This document shows, piece by piece, positions 1 to 9,440 of a stretch of 64,000 nucleotides of DNA. Within the stretch, counting starts at the first letter, position 1; the number at the start of each line of letters is the position of its first letter. A program made the position numbers and the translations under genes. This DNA comes from Certhia americana (Eukaryota > Chordata > Aves > Passeriformes > Certhiidae). The notes beneath the pieces are model-generated. The model was not told the origin of the DNA, searched no databases, and saw only the letters and a list, made by a program, of their open reading frames with translations. The stretch covers positions 10,901,341 to 10,965,340 of the forward strand of contig CM031872.1 in the NCBI GenBank assembly GCA_018697195.1. Reading direction: 5' to 3'.

Positions 1-1300
1 CTGCCTCAGGATCAGTCTCTTTATGAAGCCATTGGAGCCCATGCAGTGGATACCCAGCTGCCATGATGGTGGTGTACTAACGGAGTACCAACAGAACAAC
101 ACAACAAACCGGGTCAGAGAGGGAAATTTGCTGGAGGACGCTTGGGATGAGCGTGGTGGAGCCCCTTGCTGTCACCCAGCGTCGCACTGTGCTGCTCTGA
201 GTTGCTCAGTCCGTTCTGTCCTCATCCCTGGCCCAAGAGAAGAGTTGGCTTTTGTGCTTTAAGAATACTCAACTCATCCTACCTTTATCGCAATCCCCGT
301 CCTTAAGCCATTCCTGTTTTCTTCCAGAAAAAGCAAGAGAGCAACCTCAGCAGAAAAAGCAAATTAATTCTGAAAAAGCAAGCATTTCCGATCTTCAGTT
401 GATTTTTTTCTAACCAATGAACACGTTGAGTAATCCCCGTGTTCGGAATGCTAACACTACCAGAACAGACTGCATCCCTTTCATATAAGAAGAAAGCTCA
501 CTTACTAATCCAAACATTTCCAGGCAACGAAAAAAAAAAACCAAAACACCCAGGAAAGAATCAGTGCACAGTATTTTGCATGTTCTGAAGATAAGCTTTG
601 GAACTGCAGAGTGATAGCCTAAGTCTTCCAGTACTCATGGCAAAGCTCCATCCTTGGACTCCAGCACAGTTTTGTCTATTTAAATCTTCGGAAACTTGAA
701 GTTCAAGCTTTGAAGAGCATCATTTTTTCCCTCCCAGCAATGACCAGTGCTTCCTGTGTGTGCTACACCAGAAGGAGCTTCACCTGGACACAGCCCTCCC
801 ATCCACCCCCTTCACTCTCTCTCCTCCTTACACCCAACACTGACAATTCCATTTTTTCCTGTTGCGCATAGCACCTTTTTTCTTCTCTGTATATGCTCCA
901 CCCACGCACAGGGCAGAAGAGGCCTCGCACTAGGCTCCTGAACACTCATCCCTAGCACAGATGAACTGCTGTCGTCGTTCCCTGCCTTCAGCCACAGGAG
1001 CCATCAGATACAATAACAGAACCCCGCAAAAAAAAACCCACGGATCTGCACATACACCTCCTGAGCATTAAAACCAGTCTCTGTGACCCCAGTGCACACT
1101 AACCCTGCTCTCTCTCTTCTGCAGCACATCGGGGTACGACAGCCGGGGATCTTGTGTGCTGTGGAACAACTGGACCGCAAAGTCCCACCTGGGGATGCCC
1201 GATGCAGCCTCCACCCCTGCCGGACCCGGGTCAAGGGTGATGGGAAGGACCCGTCCTTCATCTCCTCCACCGTTACACAGGCGCAGTGCCAGGACCACTG
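1..1300. other. Probable intron / no gene seen left of the CpG island
   Basis: No exon, RNA gene or recognisable repeat is visible here. The + strand is C-rich, for example around 780-840, and there is an 11-base A run at 530-540. If the candidate minus-strand first exon ending at 1675 is real, this stretch is the start of its first intron, and the rest of the gene lies beyond the left edge. The short reading frames here have no convincing protein character. Confidence 0.4.
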
Positions 1301-1672
1301 GCTGAAGGACGCTTAGGTGTCCTGGACCAGCCCTGCCCCCCCGGCCCCCGGCTCCCCAAAAGGCCGGTAACAGCCCGCCAGCACGCTAGGCCCAGCTGCC
1401 CCCTCCAGACTGCATCCGCGCGCCGTCACAGCCGCCGGCAAGCTCCGCACCCCCGCCCCGCGGGGAGCCGGGCGATGCTCGGGGGGCCCGCAGCGCAGAG
1501 TCACCTTCGCCCCCCCGCTCCGTGTTCACCGCAGCCGGAGGAGCCGCGCCGGCCGCCCCGTCCCCGGCCGCCCCCGCCTTTGTCCGCCCGGCGGAGGATG
1601 CGGCGCAGCCACGTCCCGCCCCTCTCCGGCTGGCCCCGCTGACACCGCCCACACAACCCGCGCGGACCGCTC

Positions 1673-1680
1673 ACCTGCGT
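1673..1680 (-). other. Splice donor site
   Basis: On the minus strand the sequence reads ACGCAG|GTGAGC, a close match to the vertebrate U1 donor consensus. It sits about 230 nt downstream of the candidate ATG and inside the CpG island, where first-exon donors usually lie. It is the main evidence for the direction of transcription from this island. Confidence 0.6.
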
Positions 1681-1904
1681 GGCCGCGGCCCGCAGCCTCC
1701 TCCTGCTCCCTTCCTCCTCCTCCTTCCTCCGCCACCGCCTCCTGCCGGCGGCGGCGGCGGGGCCGGGCTGTCCGTGCGGGCGGCACGGCCCGGGCTGCTC
1801 TGGTGGCAGCGGGGCCGGCCTCTGCCGCTGCTGGGCTCGGCGGGCGGCGGCGGCGCTGGCGGCAGCGCGCGGCGGCGGGCCAGGAGGGCTGCTAGGCACA
1901 ACAT
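1675..1904 (-). CDS. Candidate first coding exon (5' partial gene), product not recognised
   Basis: On the minus strand an ATG at 1904-1902 has G at -3 and opens a frame of 76 codons plus two bases. The frame stays open to an AG|GTGAGC splice donor, with the last exon base at 1675; its first stop codon lies inside the donor, as expected for a true exon end. The peptide begins with a short hydrophobic stretch (MLCLAALLA), then an Arg triplet, then Pro/Ala-rich and Gly/Arg-rich low-complexity sequence. An in-frame upstream ATG at 1937 would add 11 residues. The N-terminus could be a mitochondrial presequence or signal-like segment, but that is inference. GC-rich islands give long open frames by chance, so the exon may instead be 5' UTR or a lncRNA exon, with translation starting elsewhere. 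I do not recognise the protein. The remaining exons would lie left of the window. Confidence 0.4.
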
Positions 1905-1965
1905 GGCGAGTCGCGGTGCTCGGGGCCGCGCGCTCATGTGGCGGGCGCGGGGCTCCGCCAGCACT

Positions 1966-1977
1966 CGCTCATGAGCG
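1966..1977. promoter_or_regulatory. 12-bp perfect palindrome CGCTCATGAGCG in the CpG island
   Basis: CGCTCATGAGCG equals its own reverse complement. The half CGCTCATG also occurs at 1931-1938, and a related CGCTCACGC follows at about 1988. The palindrome lies just upstream of the candidate minus-strand ATG codons, where the core promoter or 5' UTR would be. It could be a binding site for a dimeric factor, but I do not recognise a specific one. Palindromes of this size also arise by chance in GC-rich DNA. Confidence 0.3.
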
Positions 1978-2126
1978 GGGGGCGCTCGCTCACGCACGAG
2001 CGCGGCCGGAGCGGCTGCCGGCGTGCGGCGGCTCCTCCCGCCGCCCAGGCCATCCATGCCGCTCCGCGCGCCCGCTCCGCTGCCGCGGCCTCCCGCCGCG
2101 CCGCGTCCCGCGCTGACAGCGCCGCG

Positions 2127-2140
2127 CCCGCCCCGCCCCG
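2127..2140. promoter_or_regulatory. GC-box cluster (Sp/KLF type)
   Basis: Overlapping CCCGCCCC units form a strong Sp/KLF-type GC box. More GC boxes follow at 2201-2228 (GGGCGGGGGCGGG) and 2236-2249. The cluster lies beside the two CCAAT boxes, a common pairing in TATA-less promoters. Confidence 0.6.
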
Positions 2141-2151
2141 CGCCGCCGCCA

Positions 2152-2156
2152 CCAAT
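2152..2156 (+). promoter_or_regulatory. CCAAT box 1 (NF-Y-like)
   Basis: CCAAT in the extended context ACCAATCAGC matches the NF-Y preference for CCAATCA/G. A second copy with the same CCAATCAGC core lies 41 bp further right. NF-Y sites work in both orientations, so this does not decide the direction of transcription. Confidence 0.6.
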
Positions 2157-2192
2157 CAGCGCCGCGCCCGCCCCACCTGACGGTCGGAACAG

Positions 2193-2197
2193 CCAAT
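2193..2197 (+). promoter_or_regulatory. CCAAT box 2 (NF-Y-like)
   Basis: CCAAT in the context GCCAATCAGC shares nine bases with box 1 and is flanked by GC boxes. Paired CCAAT boxes a few helical turns apart are typical of NF-Y-dependent promoters; the 41-bp spacing is about four turns. Confidence 0.6.
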
Positions 2198-2990
2198 CAG
2201 CGGCGGGCGGGGGCGGGCTGAGGGGCGGTGAGCGGCGGGGAGGGGGCGGCATTGTGAGGGCGTGAGGAGCAGCGGGGCCGGGCCCGCCGTGCCCCCGGGA
2301 GCGGCGACGAGCGGAGCCCGTCTGCCTTCCTGAGGGCGTGTGTACTCGATTTGTAAGAGCACACAGTCTTAAAGGTTTTAATTTTCTGTTACGTTTAAAA
2401 TTTGTATTGAAAAGATTAGATTTCCCCCCACCCTCGCCGGCCTCAGTTTTGGGCAACAAGGAGGAAGGCGCCGGGGAATGGCATCGGAGCACAAAGCGGC
2501 TCTCAGGAAAGGAGGGCTGCTCCTCGCATCCTGCTGCAGGGCTCCTTGGACGGGTCCGGCAGGTCGGATGCAGCCAGCTGCAGCCGTGTGCCCCTGCCCA
2601 GCTCCCACAGCCCCAGGCCCGCAGCACTGCCGTTCCCTTTGTGCCGCTCCGCTCCCGGGGCTGGAGCCTTCCCCGCCCGGCTGCGATGCGGGGAGCAGCC
2701 CTAAGGACAATGACACCTGGGGCCGACACCGGCCGTGACCTTGGGCAAATCCCCCCCGTCCCGGAGGGGCGATCGGCAGCGCCGCGGGGGGAGGAAGCAC
2801 AGTGACACAGATATTAATTATTCACGGAACCCCAATGGGTGATCGCCGGCTCACGCGTGGTGAGGCGAGGCAGGAATGCGCTGCCAGCCCCGCGCCAGGG
2901 GAAAACGCCGCTCTGATCAACACAAAGGCACGTGGAAGCAAGGCTGGGATGTGCTGGAGGAGCTGGGTGGGCCAGACAGAGCTGTAGGGC

Positions 2991-2992
<2 letters not shown>

Positions 2993-3022
<30 letters not shown>
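2993..3022 (+). repeat. (CAG)10 trinucleotide repeat
   Basis: Ten uninterrupted CAG units end at a CAT. The surrounding + frame (2876-3280) would encode a 10-Gln run, and the minus strand poly-Ala or poly-Leu. None of these frames has other protein-like features or good splice sites. I treat this as a microsatellite next to the CpG island, not as a coding polyQ tract, though an exon cannot be excluded. Confidence 0.9.
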
Positions 3023-3025
<3 letters not shown>

Positions 3026-6000
3026 CCCTACACATCTCACTGCGGGAAGGTGCGCAGCACCCGGAGCTTGGTGGCTCTTGGCTGCCCGGCCCTGCCCGCA
3101 GGTGTGCCAGGTGAGTGTTTGCATCATCTCTTGTTCCTGCAGGAGCCAATGGATGCTGACAAGTGCCCTTTGGGATGGCACAGCCCCACCTTCACCCACC
3201 ACATGGTCCAGGCTGCCAGACCTCTAGCACAATATTTAGGAGTTGCCTACAAGGGACACACTGCCCAGCATAGCTACTGAGGGATAATTATTCTGCAGTC
3301 ACTCACTGCTCTTCCCCCATCCCCATCCCCTTCTCAGAAATAAATGGGACTTTATTCCTGCATAATAATATAATTATTATTCCCCAGCAGCTCTGCTGCA
3401 CCATTTCCCCCACAGAGACAAACCCTTCTGAGATCTGCTTTCCATAATCGCTGCCAGCCTGTCGCTCCCCATGGGACCAGAGGGTCCCTCTGATCAGGGG
3501 GAGCACAGCTGGCAGGGAGGCAGGAGGGTTTGCTGAGCCACAGTCTCCTCCAGCAGTTCACACAAGGTTGTTGTCTATGGGAACAGGAAGAAGAAGCTGA
3601 GCAGAAGATAGATTAAGGAAAGAGTTGCCTGGAACAAATAAATTCCTTAGTTTAAAATAGAAATTACACAGCCTCAGGAGCCAAAGGATGGACCCTGTGC
3701 CCACCTCTCAGCTCAGGGCTGCTCCCTGCAAGGGCCAGCACAGCACAGGCTGCCAGATCTACTCATCTGGTTCCCAAAATGGTACATTCGTACCTCTGCT
3801 TGGGAGGAGCAGGTTAAACATGTCAATCCTTCATCTCTTATCCTCCAGTGGCCCTCTGCAGTTACCCCAACAAAGAAGGGGACAAGAAGATCCTGGCAGT
3901 GTCAGAAGTTCCTGGGCATCTTTAACCCAGCAGGACCCATGAAAAAGTCCACCCTTGGAGGTGGGATCACATGCAAAAACAGAGACTCCAGCTGCTCAGC
4001 TGGCTGATTTTATTATGAGAATCATCACAAAGAGCCACAACAATACAACTTACTGTCTCTGCCATGTTGTGGGTACACACAACCCAGAGCCTTCATGGTA
4101 ATGCCACATCCCATTGGCAGCAGGGGTGGAAAACCTGAGGAATGAATCCCCACCTAGGTGAAAACCACTGGCAGTCCCCCAAGCTGCCAGGAGAAGGCTG
4201 GGTTGAAGGAGAAAGGCTGTGGGACATGCTGGGTGAAGGGGATGGAGGATGTGGGGTGAAGGGGATGGAGGCTGGCACGTCCCGGACCCGTTGCAGGGAC
4301 CGTTCTGCAGGACCTGCCGCTCCCCCTGTTGATGTCACACAGAGTTGCAAGTGCTCCACACCCCAGAGCACCGGACTCAAACCATCCCTGTCTGAACCCA
4401 ACAACCCAAGCACCCGAAAAACCGATGTCTGCTTTCAAGGGCGTTCAGCTGGAGCTGCCAAAGGCACAAAACAGACCTGTGCTGGCACCATGCCACCGAA
4501 ATGTTCATGGTTCCCTTCTTTTTGTATTTGCATTTTGCAATGAGAAGGGGAGTAATGCATATGTGAGCAGGAGGGATCCCTGGGGAGCCAGCCCCAGAGC
4601 CCAGGTCGCACACAGCGAGCCCAGCCTCCATGCCTGCTTTTTAAGTTTTAAGGGAATAGATATCCTCCCAAGAATTGTTCCTATTCCATCAAACCAGCAA
4701 GATTTTCTTCCCCAGTGGAAAGTTTCTATCAGATATTTATCAACCAGCTCTTTCTCTGACCTATTTGCAAGCCCCAAGCCACTCTCCACCACCCACAACT
4801 TGAAAGTAATAACCACTTTGATAATTCAATGAGATGTTAATTCTGACATCCAGCATAACTCTCGATATAGAAACCTTTTTTTTTTTTTTAATTATCATTA
4901 ATTGCAATCCAGGAGTAATGAATCCTCTATGCAGACTTTGCATTCCAGGCACCCAGCAGCATTTTGCTGCACAACTCCCATGAAGTCAACGTGTATTAAG
5001 TAGGTTTTGACAGCGCTTTGTGCTCTGGGGTGGGCAAGGCCCAGCAAAGACAAGGCAGCACAACTCTGCCGTGGGGACTGAGGCACAAGGCTGAGTCCAG
5101 CCTGGTCAACACATGGAGGTGTCAGCACACATGCGCTCAAATCACACTGCAAAAAGGCACCGTCACTTTTGAGAATGTCAGGATCTTCTTTTAGGGCAGA
5201 ATTCTGCTTGAAATGCAAAGGGTTATTGGTGAGATCCCATCAGGGCACATGGCCTGGGAGACTGAGCAACACACAATGCTGGAAACTTTTCCACCTTCAT
5301 GTAAGAGCCCTGCTCAGTGGGATTTTGCAGGGCGTGCCCCTGAGCAGAGTGGCCTCCACTCACATTGCAGAGCCCTGTCAGGCATTACCCTGATTCAAGG
5401 GAAATTAATATATTCTTTAGGCTGAATATTTTCATTATTCCATATGCATATTTATCATTTATTTAAATCATCAAAGAAAGAGTGATTGGAAGTTGAAATC
5501 CCCAGGAGCATCTTTACAAACCTGGTCATGAGACACAGGAACTGACTTAAAGCACGAGCAGAAGCCTTGGCTTTATTTTCTCTGCTGGAGCCAAGTAAAC
5601 AGCATGTGTGTTGGAAAACAAATAATTTTTACAAATCTTTCTGTTTTCATGGCCAGGCCAACATTAGCAACAAGAAGGTGATAGTTAGAGTGCAGAACTC
5701 GCTGTCTTCATCTCTTCCTTCATCTATTTTAAAAATAAAACACCTTCTCTGTGGTTGCTTTGGAGCAGCAGCCCTGCCTGAGCTGAGCGCATGCATTGCC
5801 TACATTTATCCTCTGATTTGAATATAAATGAAAGCAAGTGGGTTAAAAACGGAGCCTGGGGAGTTGTCTCTGCAGGCCTACAGCTGCTGGTGGCAGGGCT
5901 GGGTGGGCAGAGGCCTGGAGTGTGCAGGAGGAGCATCCACAGCATCACCGAGCTCCCAAAGGTGACAAATCCCTCCTTCGCTGGGTCACACACTGTGCTC

Positions 6001-9000
6001 ACAGGGAATTTGGCCTTGTACATCTGAAATAATGATTTAAAGGTGAGCCCAGGAGAGCCCTGTCACTGCAGTGAGCGGAGCCCTGAGCATCCCTCCCTCC
6101 AGCTCCCTGCAAATCCACCCCGGAGGAGCCTCAGACCCCAGTGTGGATGAGAAGGGACACGCCTTTGCCCTGGCCATCAGCCCCCCACAGCCCCTGCAGC
6201 CTCACACACCTTTTTTATCTGCACAGAGCACTGCAGGGATGAAACAGGGAACAGTTGTCCTTGTTACAGCTTCCCACACAGCAGCAAATGCCCCAGCCCT
6301 GGTGAACGGGGCTGCAAACGCTGTGTGCTGCAGCCACCACCACTCCATCCAAAAAGCATAAACAAACTCGGCACTGGCACAGGTCTGTTGCCACCTCAGA
6401 TCAATGCAGACAGCTGCCAGACCACCCTCTCTTGCCAGGGGGACATCAGCAGGACACAGTGGGGGTGTGTGGACCACTAACAGCCCCAATTTACACAGAC
6501 TTTAAAGAGCAGCTCAACTTTAAGCATGTTAAGGTCACACAAATTTAAAGCTAAGCTCCTTTTCGCATCAGAAGTGTCCTACAAATGCAAAATACAGAAT
6601 AAATTGGCTAATGTGAATGTTTATTGCTGTTCTCTGAGAGGTTGGATCAGAAGGCCTGGCAAGGCGGGTCAGGCTCTGCACTGCTGACTCAGAGTGCTTG
6701 GAAGGTACAATTTCTCTTCCCAAATTTGCTGGAGAAGGCTTTCAGAAGTGTCAGTGGGGAAGGATTCCTTTGCTGTGGCATGGAAAGGTGCTGTGGGTGC
6801 CTCTGGAGCCCAGCACTGCCAGGGTACAGCCAGGAACCAGCAGCTCACACACGTGGGAAATTAAAATGGCATCAATTTCAGTGGTAATATCAAAACTAAA
6901 CTGAACAATTTGTTGAAATTAAATGCTTTGGAGGAAAAAAATTGTCCTCTGAAGGTCAAAATGAATGGTTCAGATTTTTTCCCCATCAATAGTTTCCTAC
7001 GTGTTTCCGCAAAATGGGTTGATTTCAGCAAAGCTGCGCTTGCCAATAAAGATCATTTCCACTGAAACCCTTTTTATCCTTCCTGCTGCCAAGAGCTCTG
7101 CCTGCAGCTGAGCACCCCACAGATCTACAAGTGGGACATATTTCCTCTCCAGTGCAGCCCCCAGCATTGCTCTGGAGCCCTCTCCCCAGTCCCTGGCTCT
7201 GGGGACACTGGGATTTGGAGGGGCATCCCTCCATGGCAGATGCTTTCTGCTCCCCTTTTTATTCCTGATTATTTCTGCAAATGTGTGTCACAAAACAGGG
7301 ACAGCCCTGACACTCACTAGGAGGAGAGGAGCATCCCTTCAGAGAAGATTTAGGAAAGCAGTGTGGGAAGGGTTTCTATAATGCTCCTCTGCAGAAGAGA
7401 GCAGCAAATCCTCTCCTCTGATGGCAGATCCTGAAGGCAATCCTTGATAGTGGAACACTGAGCTACCAGTGATTATACAATTCCTTTGAAAAGGGGCTTT
7501 TCTTCCAGATCCTTTTCACAAATCTCCTGCTATTACCCACCCTAAAGCTCTGTTAACACTTTCAATCTCTTGCTTTCTGCCACAGACATACATTTCGCCT
7601 TCCACTTTCACTCAGATTTTTGACGTGAGAAGGGGATTAGGGATTGAGAGGCCTGTCCAAATTAGACAGGCTTTTAGCTATTCCCACATTGCCTAAGGCA
7701 AGGGACTGACCACCCTGAGCCGGGTGCTGTCCTCAGAGCCCAAGCTCCCTCCTAAAACACTCAAGGTGTTTGATTCTTTCAATGTTTCAGTTTCAATGAC
7801 TCCCCAGGAGGCTCCAGCAAGGAGCTCATCCTGACTCCTGGCAGTGAGCAGTGCTGGAGCAGCACACAAGCAGCAGGGCTGGGGGACACGGCTGGAATTG
7901 GGAAATAAAGCCCAGCCAAGGACAGCGCTGGGGACAATACTCCTGTCAGCATTTGACCTTTTCAGCTGCTGTAACTCCTGAATGGTTTAGGAAAGTGTCA
8001 GTGTGAAGGCAGGACACAAGGTCCTTGATATTCCCAGGGGTGCAGGTGGGACATTGAGCTGCCATTTGGGCTCTAACACTGGACAATCCATCAGCCAACA
8101 AAGCAGAGCCTTTTATTTCTGCTTCACCAAGTGCTCGGGCCTGAGTGCTGCAGTGGGAATCCACAACCTGGCACCACCATTTCCCAAAATCCAACTGCTC
8201 CCAGCTGCTGGGAGCGGGGTGGGTGTGAGTAGCCTGAGAAGAGGCAGGGGCTCTGCTGAGCCAGTGGGCACAGGGCCAGGAACGGCAGCATGGGTGGGAG
8301 TGCAGAGGAAGGGGCCTTCCCATTGTCCAGAACAAAGGACCAGATGTGCACCCAGGGTAGGGAAAATCACACCCTCCCACAGCCAGATCTGATATTTGCA
8401 CTCAGAATGGCCCCAAGGCCGTCCTTAGGAGTGTGTTCTATACCAGCCCAGCTAAACCCTTCTCAAACTCATGTCATTAATTCAGGACAGCAACTCATCC
8501 TCCCACTTCCAGAGGGTTATTCTGACTGACCCTACCTGGCCAGCTGCTCCACACCTGCAGGTATCTGGGTCAAGGGAATTGCTCTGCCTGTCTCTGATTT
8601 CTTTTTTTTTTTTTCTTAAAAGCCAGTAAGCAAAATCAACCCCATGGTGGATTTTTTTTTTTTCCTTTCTTTTCTTCACTTCCTTCTTGCTCCTTAGTTA
8701 ACATTCTTCATTAGTCCTGCTGAGGAACCTGGTGGGTAAGCCCAAAAATATGTGCTAGTGAATCTTTTGGGATGCCCCTGCAATGCTGAGTGTATCCACA
8801 CAATCATTTCAACCCAATAATCTCCACATTAAGCTCCAGCCATCCTGTGCTAACTTGTGCCTTGGCTAACACATGTCTTTGAGAAAAGCTCCCAGTCTTC
8901 ATTTTCCGACCCTGAGACTGAAGAAAACCACCCTTTTCCTTTGAATTTGTTCCAAAATGTTGGACCTGTTGGAATTTTTATAAACAATGAAGGTGATTAA

Positions 9001-9091
9001 TTTCTAGTTCAATTTCATCTGGCCCTTGCTTCCAGACATGGTTTTTCCCCTGCTAAATTACAGATCCTGCAATGCCCGCTCTTTTTTCCCG
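3023..9091. other. No gene recognised; intergenic or intronic sequence
   Basis: I see no exon, RNA gene or clear transposon here. Visible items are an AT-rich near-palindrome at about 3362-3382 and T runs at 4876-4889 (14), 8602-8614 (13) and 8652-8663 (12). There is an AT-rich block with octamer-like ATGCATAT near 5441-5450. The + strand is generally C-rich. All reading frames are short and in mixed frames. Confidence 0.5.
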
Positions 9092-9440
9092 CTGAAGGTA
9101 TTTATACACTGTCATCAAGTCACCTCTCAACCTTTTTTTTTAATAATGCAAACAGATGGAGGTCATTAAGTTCTCTCCCCTGTAAAGCTGTTTCTTCAGT
9201 CTCTCAATCATTTTTGTAGCTCTTTTCAACACTCTCCAACACTCTCCCTTAAATGCAGACACCTGAACTGGATGCAAAATTCCTGAATCAGTCTCCCCAG
9301 CCCCACACAAAGGTAAAATCCTCTCCCAGCACCTACTCACTCTTTCCCCTCTCACATGCTCTAGAATCTTATTCAGCCTTTTGCCTAAAACACCACTCAT
9401 TGCCAGGAAGCTTCCACTGAGCTGGTGCTCCACTACAGCC
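9092..9440 (-). mobile_element. Old CR1 LINE fragment (antisense to the window)
   Basis: The stretch from about 9096 (tatttatacactgtcatcaa) through the motifs for 'aagttctctcccctgtaaagctg', 'ctctcaatcatttttgtagctctt' and 'gaactggatgcaaaattcctgaatcag' resembles the antisense strand of ancient CR1 copies found in birds and other sauropsids. Divergence from younger CR1 in this window is clear by eye, so this is an older subfamily. It is 5'-truncated and not functional. The exact ends are uncertain. Overlapping minus-strand reading frames are transposon remnants, not a host gene. Confidence 0.65.

Larger units (their letters stand above)
1300..2340. promoter_or_regulatory. CpG-island promoter
   Basis: This is about 1 kb of very GC-rich sequence, packed with CpG dinucleotides, in a window that is otherwise CpG-poor. 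It contains runs of GC boxes (about 2127-2140, 2201-2228 and 2236-2249) and two CCAAT boxes. No clear TATA box is seen. This is the architecture of a vertebrate CpG-island promoter with dispersed initiation. The best transcript candidate leaves on the minus strand, because a strong splice donor lies at 1675/1674 on that strand. CCAAT and GC boxes work in either orientation, so a divergent + transcript starting near 2250-2340 is possible, but I see no matching + strand donor. The shoulder at 2340-2860 stays moderately GC-rich. Confidence 0.9.

Noticed and set aside
1522..2265. Plus-strand Pro/Arg-rich frames in the CpG island
   Set aside because: They have low-complexity composition, overlap in several frames and lack a plus-strand donor.
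1671..2729. A 352-codon minus-strand open frame across the CpG island
   Set aside because: Its upstream part crosses the promoter, GC boxes and CCAAT boxes and is open only because GC-rich DNA has few stop codons. Only the last 76 codons or so, ending at a donor, are kept as a candidate exon.
2876..3280. Plus-strand frame with a 10-Gln run
   Set aside because: No splice sites, domain or codon pattern supports coding; it is explained by the CAG microsatellite.
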